Source: Flavobacterium aquariorum
GTDB taxonomy: Bacteria; Bacteroidota; Bacteroidia; Flavobacteriales; Flavobacteriaceae
Direction of reading: 5' to 3'
NCBI RefSeq assembly: GCF_003254745.1
Contig: NZ_QKXH01000007.1
Coordinates: 1 to 64,000, forward strand
DNA length: 64,000 nucleotides
This document shows positions 36,392 to 45,830 of the stretch, piece after piece. The notes beneath the pieces are model-generated. The model saw only the letters and a program-made list of their open reading frames with translations, was not told where the DNA came from and made no database searches. Position 1 is the stretch's first letter; each line of letters starts with the position of its first letter. The position numbers and the translations under genes were made by a program.

Positions 36392-38470
36392 TTAAAATTT
36401 TATATCAAAAAAAGACATTTTAGAAACTCTTCCATCTGCAAAAAGCGCTCTTATGGCATATTTATAACTCGTATTTATCGTAATGCTAGGGTCAGAAACT
36501 TTTTTTATTTGGTTAGTGATCATTTGCATTAATTGCATCGGTTCATCGGCTGTGGCTTTGTATATTTCAAAACTTTCGACTCCGATTGCTTTGTATTCCC
36601 AAGATAAATCAATACTGTTTGTCAACGTATTGACTTGTGCATAAAAACTTTTAATAGCAGGCATTACAGAAGAAGCTGGGACAAAAACAGCTATTTCTGG
36701 TGAAGGATTGGAAACTAAATTACTTTCATCTTTGGCATAAATGGCATAACGATAAGTGTCGCCTTCAGTAATGTTTTTGTCATGATAACTTTCTGGTTTG
36801 TCTTTACTATCTAATACTAATTGCCAATCTTTTTGTTCGTTTTCTTTACGATAGAGTTGATGAGAAACCACGTCTTCACTTTGGCTATTGATCCATTCTA
36901 AAGAGACCATTCCATCTTTTATCTCGTAATTAGTAAAAATGGGAGAAGTGGGGGGGATGACATCTGGTTTTTTGATAATCAATACTTCTGAAAAAGGCGA
37001 CATGTTATAATGTGTATCTACTGCAATAATTTTGTAATATACTTTACTATTCAAACTTTTTACTATAACACTATCTTGGTATTTGTTGATTTCATTTGGA
37101 CTCACCGTAATTTGGCTATATTCTTCGTTTGGATTACTTGCTTTGTAAATTCTATACCCCATTAGATCTTTTTCTTTATTGGGATCCCACGTTAATTTTA
37201 CTATTCCCAAGCTGTCAATGACTCCTTTTAAATTTACCGGTTTTGCCGGCGGAATTGAATCTACCGGTTGTACGAGCATAGGGAAAGATGTTCTGTTACT
37301 GCCTTGTTTGCCTATTGCTGTTATGGTAAAATAATTGGTAGCCTTCAGTTTGTTGTAGGTTACTGTTCTGATTTTTGGAGCAATATTTTTTATTACAGGG
37401 ATGTATTTATCATCATCTGAATCCGAACGATTGAGTTCGAATCCAGTGATTTCAGAATCGCCTGCCTCATCAAATTCCCAAGTTAGTGTTACAGTCTTAT
37501 CATCTTTGAAATCTTTTATGGTAAGATGTGGTACAAATTTCAAGATCGATTTTCCTTTCCCAGAAACAACTTCAGAGTAGGGACCTAATTCTCCAAAAGC
37601 AGAAATGCCTTGAATTCGATAACTGTATTGTTGATCATTAGCTATTGAATCTACATAAAAAATACGATTATTATTTTCATTTTCTTGATTCATGCTTGTA
37701 TAAGGCTTATTGGTAATTCTCTCGAAATGCAATTTGTCTTGCGAACGTTCGACATAATAGCTTCCGTAGGCATGTGCCAATATCTTGAAGTTCCAACTCA
37801 GCATCGTGCTTTTGTCCGCGAAATGAGCTGTGAAATCCATCGGTTTGGGTAAGTCTTCGTATTCTTTTAATCCTACAAATACGCCACCATATTTTATTAC
37901 CAGTTCTTCTTCAGGCACTTTGGATGATACTCTGTAAATGTATTTTTCATTTTGCTTTACGGTTTTATCTTCAAAACCCAAACCTGCTTTTTTTGCCATT
38001 TCAAAATCTTTGTCGGCCGCAAAAAGTGCAAAAGTAAATCTTTGTTCACTTTCTTCAGATTGATTAACAATGGATTGTAATCTATTAGTACCTTCCACTG
38101 CAAAACTTTCTCCATAGAGAGCTTGAGCAATTATAGCTGCATTGTCGTTGTCTTCTATTGTTTTCTCCCAGTTTTCAAGTGGTTCTGGTTTTAGTTCATT
38201 AGCCAAAACTATTTTTGCAGGATTTGACAATGTTTTATTGTCTCGGGTTACTGTATAGCGTTCGAGTTGATACCCATATTTGTTTAATTTTTTCCAAGCA
38301 AGGGCATCAGTAGGCGCCCATCGCAATAGAATTTTATCTTTTTTCACCCTTACAATTACTTGAATGGTTGGCTCTTTTTCAAGGGTTGCTTTTTCTGGAG
38401 TGGGTTTTTTTTGGGCATTTGAGAAATTAAATCCCCAAAAAAGTATTAATATTATATAATGGAGCTTCAT
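36392..38470 (-). CDS. Exported fibronectin type III repeat protein
   Basis: 692 residues, signal peptide of about 19 residues (ends NAQ). About six Fn3-like domains are visible, each with a W in the B strand and a tyrosine-rich C strand (for example VKLTWDPNKEKDLMGYRIYK and SLEWINSQSEDVVSHQLYRK). There is no sorting domain. The start codon comes one base after the stop of the upstream 1602-residue gene and the stop is four bases before the next start, so translation is probably coupled. Fn3 proteins of this kind often accompany TANFOR proteins; a scaffold role is inferred. Confidence 0.8.
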   Translation of the reverse strand: MKLHYIILILFWGFNFSNAQKKPTPEKATLEKEPTIQVIVRVKKDKILLRWAPTDALAWKKLNKYGYQLERYTVTRDNKTLSNPAKIVLANELKPEPLENWEKTIEDNDNAAIIAQALYGESFAVEGTNRLQSIVNQSEESEQRFTFALFAADKDFEMAKKAGLGFEDKTVKQNEKYIYRVSSKVPEEELVIKYGGVFVGLKEYEDLPKPMDFTAHFADKSTMLSWNFKILAHAYGSYYVERSQDKLHFERITNKPYTSMNQENENNNRIFYVDSIANDQQYSYRIQGISAFGELGPYSEVVSGKGKSILKFVPHLTIKDFKDDKTVTLTWEFDEAGDSEITGFELNRSDSDDDKYIPVIKNIAPKIRTVTYNKLKATNYFTITAIGKQGSNRTSFPMLVQPVDSIPPAKPVNLKGVIDSLGIVKLTWDPNKEKDLMGYRIYKASNPNEEYSQITVSPNEINKYQDSVIVKSLNSKVYYKIIAVDTHYNMSPFSEVLIIKKPDVIPPTSPIFTNYEIKDGMVSLEWINSQSEDVVSHQLYRKENEQKDWQLVLDSKDKPESYHDKNITEGDTYRYAIYAKDESNLVSNPSPEIAVFVPASSVMPAIKSFYAQVNTLTNSIDLSWEYKAIGVESFEIYKATADEPMQLMQMITNQIKKVSDPSITINTSYKYAIRALFADGRVSKMSFFDIKF

Positions 38471-38471
38471 G

Positions 38472-41400
38472 CTAATTTGATTTGTTAAATGTAAAAATGG
38501 ATCCAGAACTTGTACCTGCTTGTCCGCCAGGAAGTATATAGTTTAATTTTATCTTGTAAGTTCCTTGCTTTATATATGGGAATTCTCCATTAATGAGATA
38601 ATCGTATTTTTGAATCATTGTCTGATTCAAACTAGTTACATATTTATTGCTGACCTTATATCTAAGATCTTTGAAATCAGTTTTGTAGTAAAATGGAAGG
38701 TTGTATCTAAATGGCAGATATTCTTTGAGCATAAAACTAGAAGGACTGTTTATAGTGTAGTCCTGATACCAAGCCAAAACTTCTACAGCTCTTATAGGGG
38801 GAGCTCCTAATGCATTAGTATCTCTATCTAATTTTATTTCATTTTCCAAAGGATAGTCTTTGTAAATAATTGGATAAATTTCTTTTAAATAATAATTATC
38901 ATCTAATATAGCTTCAATGCTTACTAAAGGTTTATTTAATGTTTTTGAATTTCCTATTATCTCTATTTCGTCAAATGGCTCTGTTGATTCATTTAAGGAT
39001 TGTAAGGCATGAACATCGGTATATATAATTTCTACCAGCGTTTGTTTCGGTTTCTTGGCTTCCATTTTTTCTTTAAAGCTTGTGTATTGGCTTGTGTTAA
39101 AATTATACTGTAACATTTCTGTTCCTTCTCCACCAATTGCCGTTTCATTTAGTTTATTGCTTTTTATCTCAACATTCACATCAGCGGCAAGTTCTTTTTT
39201 TTCATAGTTTTGCGATAAATTATTGGTTGCATCTGTTTTTGTTTCAAGAGTCATTAAGGATAATGAATAGGGTTTTGCCGTTTTTAATGCGGGTAGTTCA
39301 ATATTCACTCTTTTGTTACTAACATCGTAACTAATTGCGCTGGTTGCCGTATTGTCGGTTGTCTTATAAAATGCTTTTTGGGATTGACCGGGTTTTAAAT
39401 CAAACAAATAAGCTTGCCCTTGCTTTAGAACAACATAGGCCAGCTTACTTTCGTTTTGATATACATATTTTTGATCAAATACAGGGTAACAATAGGCAAT
39501 GTTTGTAGCAGGAATATTGTTTGGAGCTGCTCCTGTGGTAAAGTTTCTAACTTCTATTTCTGTAGCAACTTGACCATTATCATATACAGTTGTCCAAGTT
39601 CCTTTTATGTTTTCTTGAAAACTGATTTTGGCAGTAAGGGTAAGTTTTGAATTTTGTGGCAATACTTCAGTAGCATTAAAACTTACTAAATCCCTGGTTT
39701 CATTCCAGCTCATTGTTCCAACTACTGGTACGCCTTCTTTTTTGATGGAGTACTCTTCCAGTTTCAATCTATAGGTTTTTGTACCTTCTTCACCATCGAT
39801 AACAAAATTTTTTTCAATAGGCATATTAAAACCAACTTGAGGAATTGTAAATACATTTATGTCTTTGCTCCCTTCTGCAGGACTAATGTCAGCAATGGTT
39901 TTGAGACCTTCTAAAGGATTACTACTTATAAATTCGCATTGTGAGCCAAATTCTAATTTAAATCTAAAACTGCCTTTTACTGCACCTCCTAATAAATCAT
40001 AATATCCGCCTAAATATCCTCTAATCCAAACTGGATTGGGTAGTTTGGCTTGTAATATTACAGCACCTCCACCTTTTATAATTGATATTTTTTTACGTAT
40101 TCTGAAAATTTTTATTTTCACGCCTAATTCTCCTTGTAAATAAGCGTAGGACTGGCCATTAGCATACCATCCATTTATACCAATTTGGCCAGTTCCTTTA
40201 CACATAGCTTCTCCATAATCTTTTACCATTACATCGAATCCCAGTCCAGCTTCAAAATTGGCATAAAATATTAAAAAAGACATATCCCCTGTTTTTAAGC
40301 TAAAATCTGAACCGAATGCAAATCCTTTTCCGGAGCCTAATGTACTGGCATTTTCAGATCGCATATAGTCTAATTTACTGCTGTCTAATCTAAGAATTTG
40401 GGCTACAATTGCTGGAGGAGGGGGACTGGCAGGTATGTCATCTCCCAACATAAAATAACCGCCGGCTTCAACTTCTATAGATCCGATTGCCATTTTTAAA
40501 CCAAGTCTATCGGTTGGCGTTCCCATCCGAATGTACCATTTATTTGGAGCAAAATGTAGTACTGCCCATCCCGCTCTGTTTTGGGAAGCTCTTCCTTTAA
40601 GTAATCCTGCAGCTGCATCAATATACAAATCGAATGAGCCATGAAGTGTTTTGGCTATAAAATCATATTCTATTGCCGCAAAAGCATTGATTCCTACTTT
40701 TCCTGAAACTTCATCTGGATAAACTGTCTTTGCAACTTCAGTAAGATTACTTTCTTTTAATTTGTCTAATGTAGCTGTCACTAATTTGCTTTCCGCTGTA
40801 ACAATTTTTTCTAAGTTTTTAGTTAACGAATTTGCGGGAACTTTAAATCCAAAATCTTGCATCACGTGACCTTCTCCATAAATACTAATTCTACGAATAC
40901 CTCCTGTTTTTAAAAAAGCAATTTCGAATCCTGCTCCACCCCAGAAAGCATCTGGTTTTGCAGCATTAGCAAAATGAATCATCGCTTTTATACCTAAACC
41001 TGATTCCACATCTGGAACATAGTTTGCACCTGAAGCGGTAAAACTGGAACTAAACCCGTCTTTTTTCATGTTGTAATAGGCACCGCCTCCAAAACCTTTA
41101 ATAACAAAGGCACTACAAGGAATATTCAACCCATCTACCATAGCATCTACATACCAATATCTAAATGCGTCTTTTTTTCCAAAAATCGCATTGGCCTCAA
41201 CGATTATTCCCGCTTTGAACTCTGCTTTTAGCCCTCCTTTAAAGCCATCTCCATAAACGGGGTCTTTATCCATTAAAACAATATATCCATCAAATTTGGC
41301 ACCTCCAATGTCTGCTTTTAAGCTAATTTGTTCAAATTTTAAATAATCAAATTTCCATTTTTGGATACCATCATTTTGATCAAATTTTCCAACAATATTG

Positions 41401-43280
41401 AATTTTGTTCTTCCATTAAATTGATCTTTCATCAAATTGATGGATAAATCTATTTTTAGAGTGGCTGATACATCGTCTGCAATAATGGCAATTTCATGTA
41501 TTGTTATAGGAAAATTGGCAACTTTGGAAGATTTTGGATCATTCTCGGCTTCATTTTTATATCCGAAATAGTCCGCTTTAAAAACAGGAGTAACCGTTTG
41601 AAATTGAAGATTTTGGAATGTTATCCCTTCAAATGCTACTGTTTCTTTTTTGGCAGGTTCTTCTGGTTTATCTGCTTTAGGTGCAGTAGTTGTAGGTTCT
41701 TTTGGCGGGTCGTAATATGTAAAATTTGTTGATGGAACATTTGTGTTTACTGCTGTTTTTGGGGCTTCAGCATCAGGGGTTGGTGTATTGCTTCCTTTTA
41801 TGGCAAGACTTCCATTCAAAAGTGCTTTTGGTAAAAATTTACCGTCTTTGACTTTCAATTCAATATAGGAGCCTTTGTCGATTTTTGCAGTAGCCTTAAA
41901 TACTTGAAAACATAAATTATTATTTACTTCTGCTTTTAATAGGTATTCTTTGTCTATTGGGTTGATTATGGCTGTGTATCCAATCTCGCCCTGTGAGTCA
42001 GATGAACATTTTTTGTTTTTATCTGTTATAGGAAGTACAATAGCACCGCCAAATCCTCCAGAAACTAGTGCATTTGCTCTAAATTTTAGATTAATATTGT
42101 TTACCGAAAATGCCCATCCACCAGCAGATCCCTGGTCGATGTTCAATATGTTATTTCCGGTAAAATTTCCTGAAACCCCCATCCTGTCTATCAGTAAATC
42201 TGTGGCTTGAAATGTAACCCTGCCTTTACTGGAACTAAACTTGAATTCTTCGGGAAGTGTAATCAATAAGGACTTTACATATAATCCTCTCCATAGATTC
42301 TCGCTACCTGGAATCAAATAATCTTTCGCATAGTTTTCTGGCCATTTAATATTTTCAGAATTGCGCAAATCGCTCAAATCGATTATTGCATTATTCAGTT
42401 CAAAATAGGTGCCTTTAAAAGATGTTAATTGAAATTTAGGCAATGAAATATTAATTAGTATGTCATTCCAATTGGTGACTTTTGTTTGGAAGGATCCTGT
42501 TACCCGCTGAGTTTTACCTATTACATTATTTGATGCATCAACGGGTTCTATTATTGATCTTGAGAATTCGACATCAGCAGTTATTCCTAGTTCTTTAAAT
42601 CCGTTACAATCAATAGTTACATATGTTTTGTTTTCAACAGCTCCAGTATTCATGTTCATTCCACCCTTCAAAATTAAAAGGGCTTTGTCTCCACAAATTT
42701 TTAATGGAAAATCTCCAAGTAAAACTAGTTTAGTATCTCCAATCAAACCGCCTTTATGGGAAAGCTTTATGTTGTGTGCCCCAAAAAATATTTCTTTGGG
42801 CTTACCAAGTGAATCAATTTGTGGAATGATTATTCTAACAAATGCGGTTAGTTCAGTGTACTCTGGGGTAAATTTCGCATTACTTATTCCCAACATGTAT
42901 TGGGTTTTATGAATAGTTTTTTTGATGCCAATTGGCAACATTGAAAGGTTTTTATTCTCTAATAGTTCAGTATTGTTATTTGTACTGTCAATTTTTTGGA
43001 ACACAGCCTTAGCTGTTTTTAAATCTTCACTTGTGCTCTCTGATGTAGGGAATTTTTTACTGATAAAACTCTCAGTAAATTCACTTCTGATAGGAGACAT
43101 GTTTACTTGTTGAGCAGCAGTTTTTGTGTAACTATTTTTTAGAGTTACATTTGAAATTAATTTTGATCTGTTTTTTTTAGGACTATTTAGGGAATCTTTA
43201 AATGTATTGGAATGGCAATTTAGATTTATAAATAACAATAAAAGTATTAAAGAGTATAGTTTTGGGGTGTTTTGGTTCAA
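38472..43280 (-). CDS. Giant beta-rich exported protein of the toxin operon
   Basis: 1602 residues, first gene of the operon. The start is TTG at 43280; no in-frame ATG lies between the preceding stop and the hydrophobic N-terminus (LYSLILLLLFINLNC, signal peptide with a possible lipobox Cys). About residues 100-480 and 570-1090 are long arrays of amphipathic strands (WAVLHFAPNKWYIRMG, GGGAVILQAKLPNPVW, IRGYLGGYYDLLGGA), with a Pro/Thr-rich linker near 510-550. An SbsA-like Ig domain follows near 1110-1240. It has no sorting domain. I do not recognise the family. Its shape suggests a beta-shell or surface scaffold. Confidence 0.7.
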   Translation of the reverse strand: MNQNTPKLYSLILLLLFINLNCHSNTFKDSLNSPKKNRSKLISNVTLKNSYTKTAAQQVNMSPIRSEFTESFISKKFPTSESTSEDLKTAKAVFQKIDSTNNNTELLENKNLSMLPIGIKKTIHKTQYMLGISNAKFTPEYTELTAFVRIIIPQIDSLGKPKEIFFGAHNIKLSHKGGLIGDTKLVLLGDFPLKICGDKALLILKGGMNMNTGAVENKTYVTIDCNGFKELGITADVEFSRSIIEPVDASNNVIGKTQRVTGSFQTKVTNWNDILINISLPKFQLTSFKGTYFELNNAIIDLSDLRNSENIKWPENYAKDYLIPGSENLWRGLYVKSLLITLPEEFKFSSSKGRVTFQATDLLIDRMGVSGNFTGNNILNIDQGSAGGWAFSVNNINLKFRANALVSGGFGGAIVLPITDKNKKCSSDSQGEIGYTAIINPIDKEYLLKAEVNNNLCFQVFKATAKIDKGSYIELKVKDGKFLPKALLNGSLAIKGSNTPTPDAEAPKTAVNTNVPSTNFTYYDPPKEPTTTAPKADKPEEPAKKETVAFEGITFQNLQFQTVTPVFKADYFGYKNEAENDPKSSKVANFPITIHEIAIIADDVSATLKIDLSINLMKDQFNGRTKFNIVGKFDQNDGIQKWKFDYLKFEQISLKADIGGAKFDGYIVLMDKDPVYGDGFKGGLKAEFKAGIIVEANAIFGKKDAFRYWYVDAMVDGLNIPCSAFVIKGFGGGAYYNMKKDGFSSSFTASGANYVPDVESGLGIKAMIHFANAAKPDAFWGGAGFEIAFLKTGGIRRISIYGEGHVMQDFGFKVPANSLTKNLEKIVTAESKLVTATLDKLKESNLTEVAKTVYPDEVSGKVGINAFAAIEYDFIAKTLHGSFDLYIDAAAGLLKGRASQNRAGWAVLHFAPNKWYIRMGTPTDRLGLKMAIGSIEVEAGGYFMLGDDIPASPPPPAIVAQILRLDSSKLDYMRSENASTLGSGKGFAFGSDFSLKTGDMSFLIFYANFEAGLGFDVMVKDYGEAMCKGTGQIGINGWYANGQSYAYLQGELGVKIKIFRIRKKISIIKGGGAVILQAKLPNPVWIRGYLGGYYDLLGGAVKGSFRFKLEFGSQCEFISSNPLEGLKTIADISPAEGSKDINVFTIPQVGFNMPIEKNFVIDGEEGTKTYRLKLEEYSIKKEGVPVVGTMSWNETRDLVSFNATEVLPQNSKLTLTAKISFQENIKGTWTTVYDNGQVATEIEVRNFTTGAAPNNIPATNIAYCYPVFDQKYVYQNESKLAYVVLKQGQAYLFDLKPGQSQKAFYKTTDNTATSAISYDVSNKRVNIELPALKTAKPYSLSLMTLETKTDATNNLSQNYEKKELAADVNVEIKSNKLNETAIGGEGTEMLQYNFNTSQYTSFKEKMEAKKPKQTLVEIIYTDVHALQSLNESTEPFDEIEIIGNSKTLNKPLVSIEAILDDNYYLKEIYPIIYKDYPLENEIKLDRDTNALGAPPIRAVEVLAWYQDYTINSPSSFMLKEYLPFRYNLPFYYKTDFKDLRYKVSNKYVTSLNQTMIQKYDYLINGEFPYIKQGTYKIKLNYILPGGQAGTSSGSIFTFNKSN

Positions 43281-43353
43281 TTTATCACAAATTATAGGTT
43301 ACTAGGAAATTACAGAGTATATGTATTTTTTATTAAAAATTAGATTTAAAAGG

Positions 43354-43367
43354 ATTACAAATGTAAT
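43354..43367 (-). promoter_or_regulatory. -7 box TACATTTG inside palindrome ATTACA-AA-TGTAAT
   Basis: The minus-strand TACATTTG (43358-43365) matches TAnnTTTG and lies about 80 bases before the TTG start of the toxin operon. It is embedded in a perfect 6-2-6 inverted repeat, which could be an operator for a dimeric repressor. The -33 TTG is not evident. Confidence 0.45.
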
Positions 43368-43721
43368 AAATTATATTTTTTTTAATAAGAAAAAATTTTA
43401 CTTATATTTTCATTATTGTTACAATAAATATAAAGATTAAACTATTTTGACTCTTTTCGTGCAGAGAATTATTATAATTTGGGAGAACTAATGAATGGAA
43501 TTAAATATTGTAATTTAAGTTACTCTGTTGTCTCAATAATCATGAGTATGGCAGTTTTATTATTTTAAACTTTTTAAAATAAAAATTGAAGTATATTTTG
43601 TTTAAATATAATTTTTGAATGTATATTTGACTTTTTTTAAGGTAAAAAAGAGAAATGTTGTTTTAATATCCCAATATTATAAAAAATCAGAATCATGACT
43701 TTAAAGAATGAATATGTTTTT

Positions 43722-43729
43722 TATATTTG
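43722..43729 (+). promoter_or_regulatory. -7 box TATATTTG of the APC permease gene
   Basis: A perfect TAnnTTTG about 82 bases before the start codon at 43812. No -33 TTG at the usual distance. Confidence 0.45.
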
Positions 43730-43811
43730 GCCTTTACTATTTTTCTTTTTTAGTAAAACACTATTGCAAAAAAACACTAAATATTAAATTTTTAACGGTA
43801 AAATATACAAC

Positions 43812-45743
43812 ATGGCACTAAAAGGGCTTTTTAGAAAAAAAACGGTTCAAGATATCTTAAAGCAGGTCGAAAAAAATAATTTGGAAGGGCATGAAGCTCT
43901 TGGAAAACATTTGACTGCCAAAGATTTAACCGCTTTTGGGATTGCGGCCATTGTTGGTGCAGGAATTTTTAGCACTATAGGAAAAGCCAGTTTTGACGGA
44001 GGTCCAGCCGTAATTTTCTTGTTTCTGTTCACAGCTGTTGCTTGTAGTTTTGCTGCTTTTGCCTATGCTGAATTTGCTTCAATGGTTCCTGTTTCGGGAA
44101 GTGCCTATACCTATTCTTATGTTGCTTTTGGTGAATTAATTGCCTGGATTATTGGCTGGGCGTTGATTATGGAATATTCTGTTGGGAATATAACAGTGGC
44201 CATATCGTGGAGTGATTACTTTACGGGACTGCTCTCGAGCGGTGGAATCGATTTACCGCAATGGGTACAAATGGATTATTTAACAGCTTCTAATGGCTTC
44301 AAAGATGCCACTGCCTTGATGGAAGGGGGGAAGGCATTTGAAAACTTGAGTTCCGGATTGCAAAATGCTTATACCGCCTGGACGACGTCTCCTGTAATTG
44401 GTTCTTTTCATTTAGTAGCCGATTTACCTGCATTATTAATCATTGTCTTGATTACAGCCTTGATTTATCGTGGAATGAAAGAATCCCGTAATGCGAGTAA
44501 TATCATGGTTGTTGTTAAATTGTGTATTGTTCTTTTGGTTATTGCTGTCGGTATCTTTTATGTGGATACTACGAATTGGCACCCTTTTGCTCCGAATGGA
44601 GTTTCGGGAGTTTTAAAAGGAGTGTCGGCGGTATTCTTTGCTTATATCGGTTTTGATGCTATTTCGACAACAGCCGAGGAGTGTAAAGACCCACAACGCG
44701 ATTTACCAAGAGGGATGATGTGGGCAATTATTATTTGCACAATTCTATATATTGCCATTGCATTGGTTCTAACAGGAATGGTGAGTTATAATACTTTGAA
44801 TGTAGGGGATCCATTGGCTTTTGTGTTTGATCAATTGCATTTGAAATGGATGTCGGGGATTATTGCGGTAAGTGCCGTGGTTGCTATGGCGAGCGTATTG
44901 TTGGTTTTCCAAATGGGACAACCACGTATCTGGATGAGTATGAGTCGTGATGGCTTGTTGCCAAAAAAATTCTCTAATGTACATCCAAAGTTCAAAACCC
45001 CCTCTTTTGCGACCATTGTAGTTGGCTTTGTTGTGGCGGTTCCTGCTTTGTTTATGAATTTAACGATGGTTACTGATTTATGCAGTATTGGAACATTGTT
45101 TGCCTTTGTTTTAGTTTGTGCCGGAGTTTTGGCTTTGCAAAATAGAACGGATATTCCGAGAGGAAAATTCAAAACGCCTTATATTAATTCCAAATACATA
45201 TTCCCAATATTGATTATTATTGCTTTAGTGATTTCTTTTACCTACAATAAAAAAGCGACTATGGGTTTCATTACCAATGAAACCAAAACTAACAATTCAG
45301 AGTTTATTATTACTTCATTGAATAAAGATGAAACTCAAAAAGTATATGATTATTTGGTAAGCATTGAAGGAAAAACTAACGTTACAGAAAAATTAGATGT
45401 AGAACATTTGTTAAGTCAATACCAGGAAGATGAAGCTAAATACGAATCTATTGTCGCCGGATTGCCAATTTCGGATTCCATCAAATATGAAAGTGGATTT
45501 GATTTATTCAAGCATAAAATACCAATGTGGATTTTCTTAATCGTAATCGGTGGATTGGTTTTTTGGTCCTTCAAAGAAAATTTGTCTTTGATTCCGCTTT
45601 TAGGCTTAATCTGTTGTTTATATATGATGGCAGAATTGAGCGTTTGGAATTGGATTTACTTCACTGTCTGGTTGCTTATAGGATTGGTAATTTATTTTGG
45701 CTTCAGCCGAAAAAACAGTAAGCTGAATACACAAGAAGTTTAA
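43812..45743 (+). CDS. APC-family amino-acid permease
   Basis: 643 residues with 14 or so membrane segments. The N-terminus (HLTAKDLTAFGIAAIVGAGI) with GAGIF in segment 1 and the following AEFASMVPVSGSAYTYSY segment are typical of the cationic amino-acid transporter branch. An unusual soluble loop of about 110 residues (around 490-590, lysine/glutamate rich) is inserted between late membrane segments and is absent from most homologues. The substrate cannot be assigned. A strong terminator follows. Confidence 0.9.
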   Translation: MALKGLFRKKTVQDILKQVEKNNLEGHEALGKHLTAKDLTAFGIAAIVGAGIFSTIGKASFDGGPAVIFLFLFTAVACSFAAFAYAEFASMVPVSGSAYTYSYVAFGELIAWIIGWALIMEYSVGNITVAISWSDYFTGLLSSGGIDLPQWVQMDYLTASNGFKDATALMEGGKAFENLSSGLQNAYTAWTTSPVIGSFHLVADLPALLIIVLITALIYRGMKESRNASNIMVVVKLCIVLLVIAVGIFYVDTTNWHPFAPNGVSGVLKGVSAVFFAYIGFDAISTTAEECKDPQRDLPRGMMWAIIICTILYIAIALVLTGMVSYNTLNVGDPLAFVFDQLHLKWMSGIIAVSAVVAMASVLLVFQMGQPRIWMSMSRDGLLPKKFSNVHPKFKTPSFATIVVGFVVAVPALFMNLTMVTDLCSIGTLFAFVLVCAGVLALQNRTDIPRGKFKTPYINSKYIFPILIIIALVISFTYNKKATMGFITNETKTNNSEFIITSLNKDETQKVYDYLVSIEGKTNVTEKLDVEHLLSQYQEDEAKYESIVAGLPISDSIKYESGFDLFKHKIPMWIFLIVIGGLVFWSFKENLSLIPLLGLICCLYMMAELSVWNWIYFTVWLLIGLVIYFGFSRKNSKLNTQEV

Positions 45744-45760
45744 TAAAATTATAAAAATAT

Positions 45761-45794
45761 AAAAGCCGTTCTGAAAGTTTCAGAACGGCTTTTT
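45761..45794. terminator. Strong bidirectional terminator
   Basis: A perfect 16-pair stem AAAAGCCGTTCTGAAA/TTTCAGAACGGCTTTT with a one-base loop lies between the convergent permease and GH57 genes, with T- and A-runs on both sides. Confidence 0.9.
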
Positions 45795-45830
45795 GTTTTA
45801 AAGATTTATTATAATAAAATTTGGGGAGAT

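Larger units (their letters stand above)
43281..43811. other. Divergent intergenic region, toxin operon and APC permease
   Basis: 531 very AT-rich bases with the control regions of both directions. Two -7 boxes are visible (43358-43365 minus, 43722-43729 plus). A 30-codon frame at 43696 is not convincing. Confidence 0.6.

Noticed and set aside
43696..43788. 30-codon hydrophobic frame before the APC permease
   Set aside because: It overlaps the likely -7 box of the permease and is low in complexity.
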